From assembly GCA_023957755.1 (NCBI GenBank), contig JAMLGT010000001.1:1-64000 (forward strand): 64,000 nucleotides of DNA. Reading direction: 5' to 3'. Numbering within the stretch: the stretch's first letter is position 1; each line of letters begins with the position of its first letter. The notes under the pieces were generated by a model that saw only the letters and a program-made list of their open reading frames with translations, ran no database searches and was not told the origin of the DNA. Source of the DNA: Chitinophagaceae bacterium (GTDB taxonomy: Bacteria; Bacteroidota; Bacteroidia; Chitinophagales; Chitinophagaceae). A program made the translations under genes and the position numbers. Below are positions 61,914-64,000 of the stretch, piece by piece.

Positions 61914-63635
61914 ATGACGCATTTCGGGCAGATACCACTTTGGAAAAAGGCTCCCTTCACAAGGCTTATATTCCCGCTCATGGGGGGTATTATCACCGGA
62001 AAGTATTTTGATATCCCTATGCTCCCACTGGTGATTTCCGGAATTGCGTTGATATTGTTGCTGTTTTATTTTTCTATGAGAAGGGCCTCTGTACGCTTCG
62101 CACATGCCTCCATTTCCGGAGTAGTTATTATGCTATTTGTCTATCTCAGTGGCATAGCCCTATTCAACTTCCATGATATTCGCAAACAGCAGACATGGTA
62201 TGGCCATTCTCTGCATACGTCATCTGTGTTTATGGTCAGGGCCTCATCCACAGCGATCGAAAAGCCTAAAAGTTTCAAAGTAGAAGCACAGATAATCTCC
62301 GCATTCGATGGCAAGTGTGAAAATACTGTAAAGGGGAAGACCATAATCTATCTTGCTAAAGACAGCAATGCATCCCAAATCAGATACGGGGATATATTGC
62401 TTATTAAAAACAAATTCAAAGAAGTTGAAAATCCTGCATCTTTTTCAGGATTTGATTACCGCAATTTCCTTGCAAATCAACAGATATATCATCAGGCTTA
62501 CCTCAGAGGAAACGAATGGGCCCCTGCCGGACGCAAACAACTCACCGCCTTAGAGATAGTGGTCAACCGTTCCCTCTCCTATATCAACCATATTTTTGAA
62601 ACACACTTGAAGGATGGCCAGGTAACTGCCCTAGCCAGAGCGTTACTTACGGGCGACAGAACAGAACTAGACAAAGACCTTGTACAGGCATACAGCAATG
62701 CCGGCGTAGTACACATTATGGCAATATCGGGTCTGCACCTAGGGCTGATCTATCTTTTACTATTGAAGGTAGCTGAAATAATACCCCTGCTATCGCGCAG
62801 CAAAACCGCAAAGGCTATAGTTATCCTTGGGGGTATTTGGTTCTTCGCCATCATGACCGGCGGCTCTCCTTCGGTAATGCGCGCGGCGGTCATGTTCAGC
62901 GGCCTGCACCTCGGGCGCCTGATCAACCGGCGCGTGCCCACTTATAATTTCTGGTCTGCCTCGGCATTCCTGCTGCTGATCTTTAAACCATTATTACTAT
63001 GGAATGTGGGGTTCCAACTGAGTTATATGGCAGTGCTCGGCATTCTCGTTGTTCAGAGGCCTGTGTATCGCTGGTTAGAATTTAGAAACAAACTGGTGGA
63101 CTATTCCTGGCAATTGGTTTCTGTATCAATTGCGGCGCAATTGTTCACACTGCCATTTTGTATTTACTATTTTCACCAGTTTCCTATGCTCTTTCTGGTT
63201 GCGAATCTTGTAGCTATCCCGCTGGCATCTGTCGGGCTTTGGTCAGCTGTAATCCTTGTGCTTTCAGCCCAGCTTCCTCTGATACCTCAGCTACTAGGGA
63301 AAGTTGTTTCACGGACTTTCGAATGGCTTAATGATTTCATTATCTATATCGACTCTTTCACTTTTACTGTCTGGGGAGATATCCATTTTAATTTATGGGA
63401 GAGTTATATGATGGGTGGTATAGTACTGTTTATTCTGGTATGGCTGATGCGAAAGACCACTGCAGCCCTTAAGGCCGCATTAGTTTGCTGCATCCTTTTT
63501 CTCTCGGCTCAGTGGTTTTCTCCTCCGTACGTACCACAAAATGAAAGTGCGGAAACGGGTAAACTAATTGAGACTTCAAGCACTCCCACCAGCTCTGTAG
63601 AAATTCGCACTTCAAATACGCCATTAAGGCCCTGA
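61914..63635 (+). CDS. comEC: ComEC/Rec2-type competence protein
   Basis: ComEC forms the inner-membrane channel for single-stranded DNA during transformation. The 573-residue protein starts with three membrane helices and a DUF4131-type domain (LFNFHDIRKQQTWYGHSL, VKGKTIIYLAKD, NPASFSGFDYRNFLANQQIY), followed by the competence domain: ARALLTGDRTELDKDLVQAY, HIMAISGLHLGLIYLLLL, TGGSPSVMRAAVMF and WNVGFQLSYMAVLGI. The C-terminal metallo-beta-lactamase domain of longer ComEC proteins is absent; the short form is common in Bacteroidota. It is 81 bases or more from neighbours and appears to be monocistronic. Confidence 0.9.
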   Translation: MTHFGQIPLWKKAPFTRLIFPLMGGIITGKYFDIPMLPLVISGIALILLLFYFSMRRASVRFAHASISGVVIMLFVYLSGIALFNFHDIRKQQTWYGHSLHTSSVFMVRASSTAIEKPKSFKVEAQIISAFDGKCENTVKGKTIIYLAKDSNASQIRYGDILLIKNKFKEVENPASFSGFDYRNFLANQQIYHQAYLRGNEWAPAGRKQLTALEIVVNRSLSYINHIFETHLKDGQVTALARALLTGDRTELDKDLVQAYSNAGVVHIMAISGLHLGLIYLLLLKVAEIIPLLSRSKTAKAIVILGGIWFFAIMTGGSPSVMRAAVMFSGLHLGRLINRRVPTYNFWSASAFLLLIFKPLLLWNVGFQLSYMAVLGILVVQRPVYRWLEFRNKLVDYSWQLVSVSIAAQLFTLPFCIYYFHQFPMLFLVANLVAIPLASVGLWSAVILVLSAQLPLIPQLLGKVVSRTFEWLNDFIIYIDSFTFTVWGDIHFNLWESYMMGGIVLFILVWLMRKTTAALKAALVCCILFLSAQWFSPPYVPQNESAETGKLIETSSTPTSSVEIRTSNTPLRP

Positions 63636-63702
63636 TTTCCTAAAGTAAATATCAGTCTGCCAACTTTTACCCCCCAAAATCGGAGAAACGCTCCTGATAG
63701 CC

Positions 63703-63710
63703 TACATTTG
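63703..63710 (+). promoter_or_regulatory. -7 box of purH
   Basis: TACATTTG matches TAnnTTTG and precedes the purH ATG by about 70 bases. A -33 element was not evident. Confidence 0.4.
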
Positions 63711-63781
63711 CACTCCCAAATTTTCAGCATACCCGGACAGGGTGGCTGACAGATTTTTTTAAACATTCCATTGCCGTCATT

Positions 63782-64000
63782 ATGCAAAAGAAAATTCAAT
63801 CTGCTTTAATTTCTGTTTTTGACAAGACAGGGCTGGAGCCTGTTCTGCAAATTCTGTCTGAATTAAAAATTAAGATTTACTCTACCGGGGGCACCCGCAA
63901 ATTTATAGAAGAGCAAGGGCACGAGTGTACTGATGTGGAATCGCTTACAGGCTATCCTTCAATTCTCGGCGGACGGGTGAAGACACTCCATCCGGTGATA
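63782..64000 (+). CDS. purH: Bifunctional AICAR transformylase/IMP cyclohydrolase, N-terminal part
   Basis: The first 73 codons are present; the gene runs off the right edge. The MGS-like IMP cyclohydrolase domain is clear: QSALISVFDKTGLEPVL, the KIYSTGGTRKFIEEQG loop, and VESLTGYPSILGGRVKTLHP. PurH performs the last two steps of IMP synthesis, which feeds PurA at 22.9 kb. Full-length enzymes are about 510 residues. Confidence 0.92.
   Translation, partial: MQKKIQSALISVFDKTGLEPVLQILSELKIKIYSTGGTRKFIEEQGHECTDVESLTGYPSILGGRVKTLHPVI

Overview
The window reads as chromosomal DNA of a member of the Bacteroidota, most likely the Chitinophagaceae/Chitinophagia. The evidence is a complete type IX secretion core (gldK-gldL-gldM-gldN), a secreted protein with a type IX C-terminal sorting domain, a TonB-dependent receptor with an N-terminal carboxypeptidase-like domain, and TAnnTTTG promoter boxes in front of all three tRNA genes and several operons. 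Genus assignment is inference.

Layout. 0-2.5 kb: wreckage of a restriction-modification locus in which a methylase-like subunit is still open, while a DUF1016 nuclease, an Eco57I-type methylase and a helicase survive only as fused fragments; then repeats and a tiny membrane ORF. 2.5-6 kb: tandem DinB-like genes, a helix-hairpin-helix protein and an acyl-CoA dehydrogenase. 6-11 kb: gldKLMN on the minus strand. 11.5-18.4 kb: uvrA, a beta-barrel protein, an ElaA-type acetyltransferase and relA/spoT. 18.5-24.1 kb: tRNA-Leu, then a proteostasis run (tig, two clpP, clpX) and purA. 24.2-33 kb: an acidic low-complexity protein, a lytic transglycosylase, gatA, tatA, a 39-residue lipoprotein, rplS, rny, and the operon rplM-rpsI-rpsB-tsf. 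33-38 kb: a zinc metallopeptidase and a divergent cyanophycinase/cyanophycin synthetase pair.

38.3-57.9 kb is the most striking part. Twelve collinear minus-strand genes run from a TonB-dependent receptor and a beta-helix lipoprotein through a full inositol catabolic set (iolJ, iolB, iolC, iolD, mmsA/iolA, iolE, two iolG-like dehydrogenases) to a LacI-type regulator and a sodium/solute symporter. Divergently transcribed from the receptor are a PafA-type phosphatase and a histidine phosphatase with the RHGxR and HAE motifs of the multiple inositol polyphosphate phosphatase (MINPP) phytases. I read this as one locus that binds and dephosphorylates phytate or lower inositol phosphates outside the cytoplasm, imports inositol, and degrades it to acetyl-CoA and a triose phosphate. 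A pair of ACGTT-centred palindromes in the divergent promoter region is a candidate operator.

58-64 kb: a DUF2461 gene, two tRNA-Gln genes (TTG and CTG), a type IX cargo protein with GGxGDGW repeats paired with a secreted FGE-fold protein, comEC, and the start of purH, which runs off the right edge.
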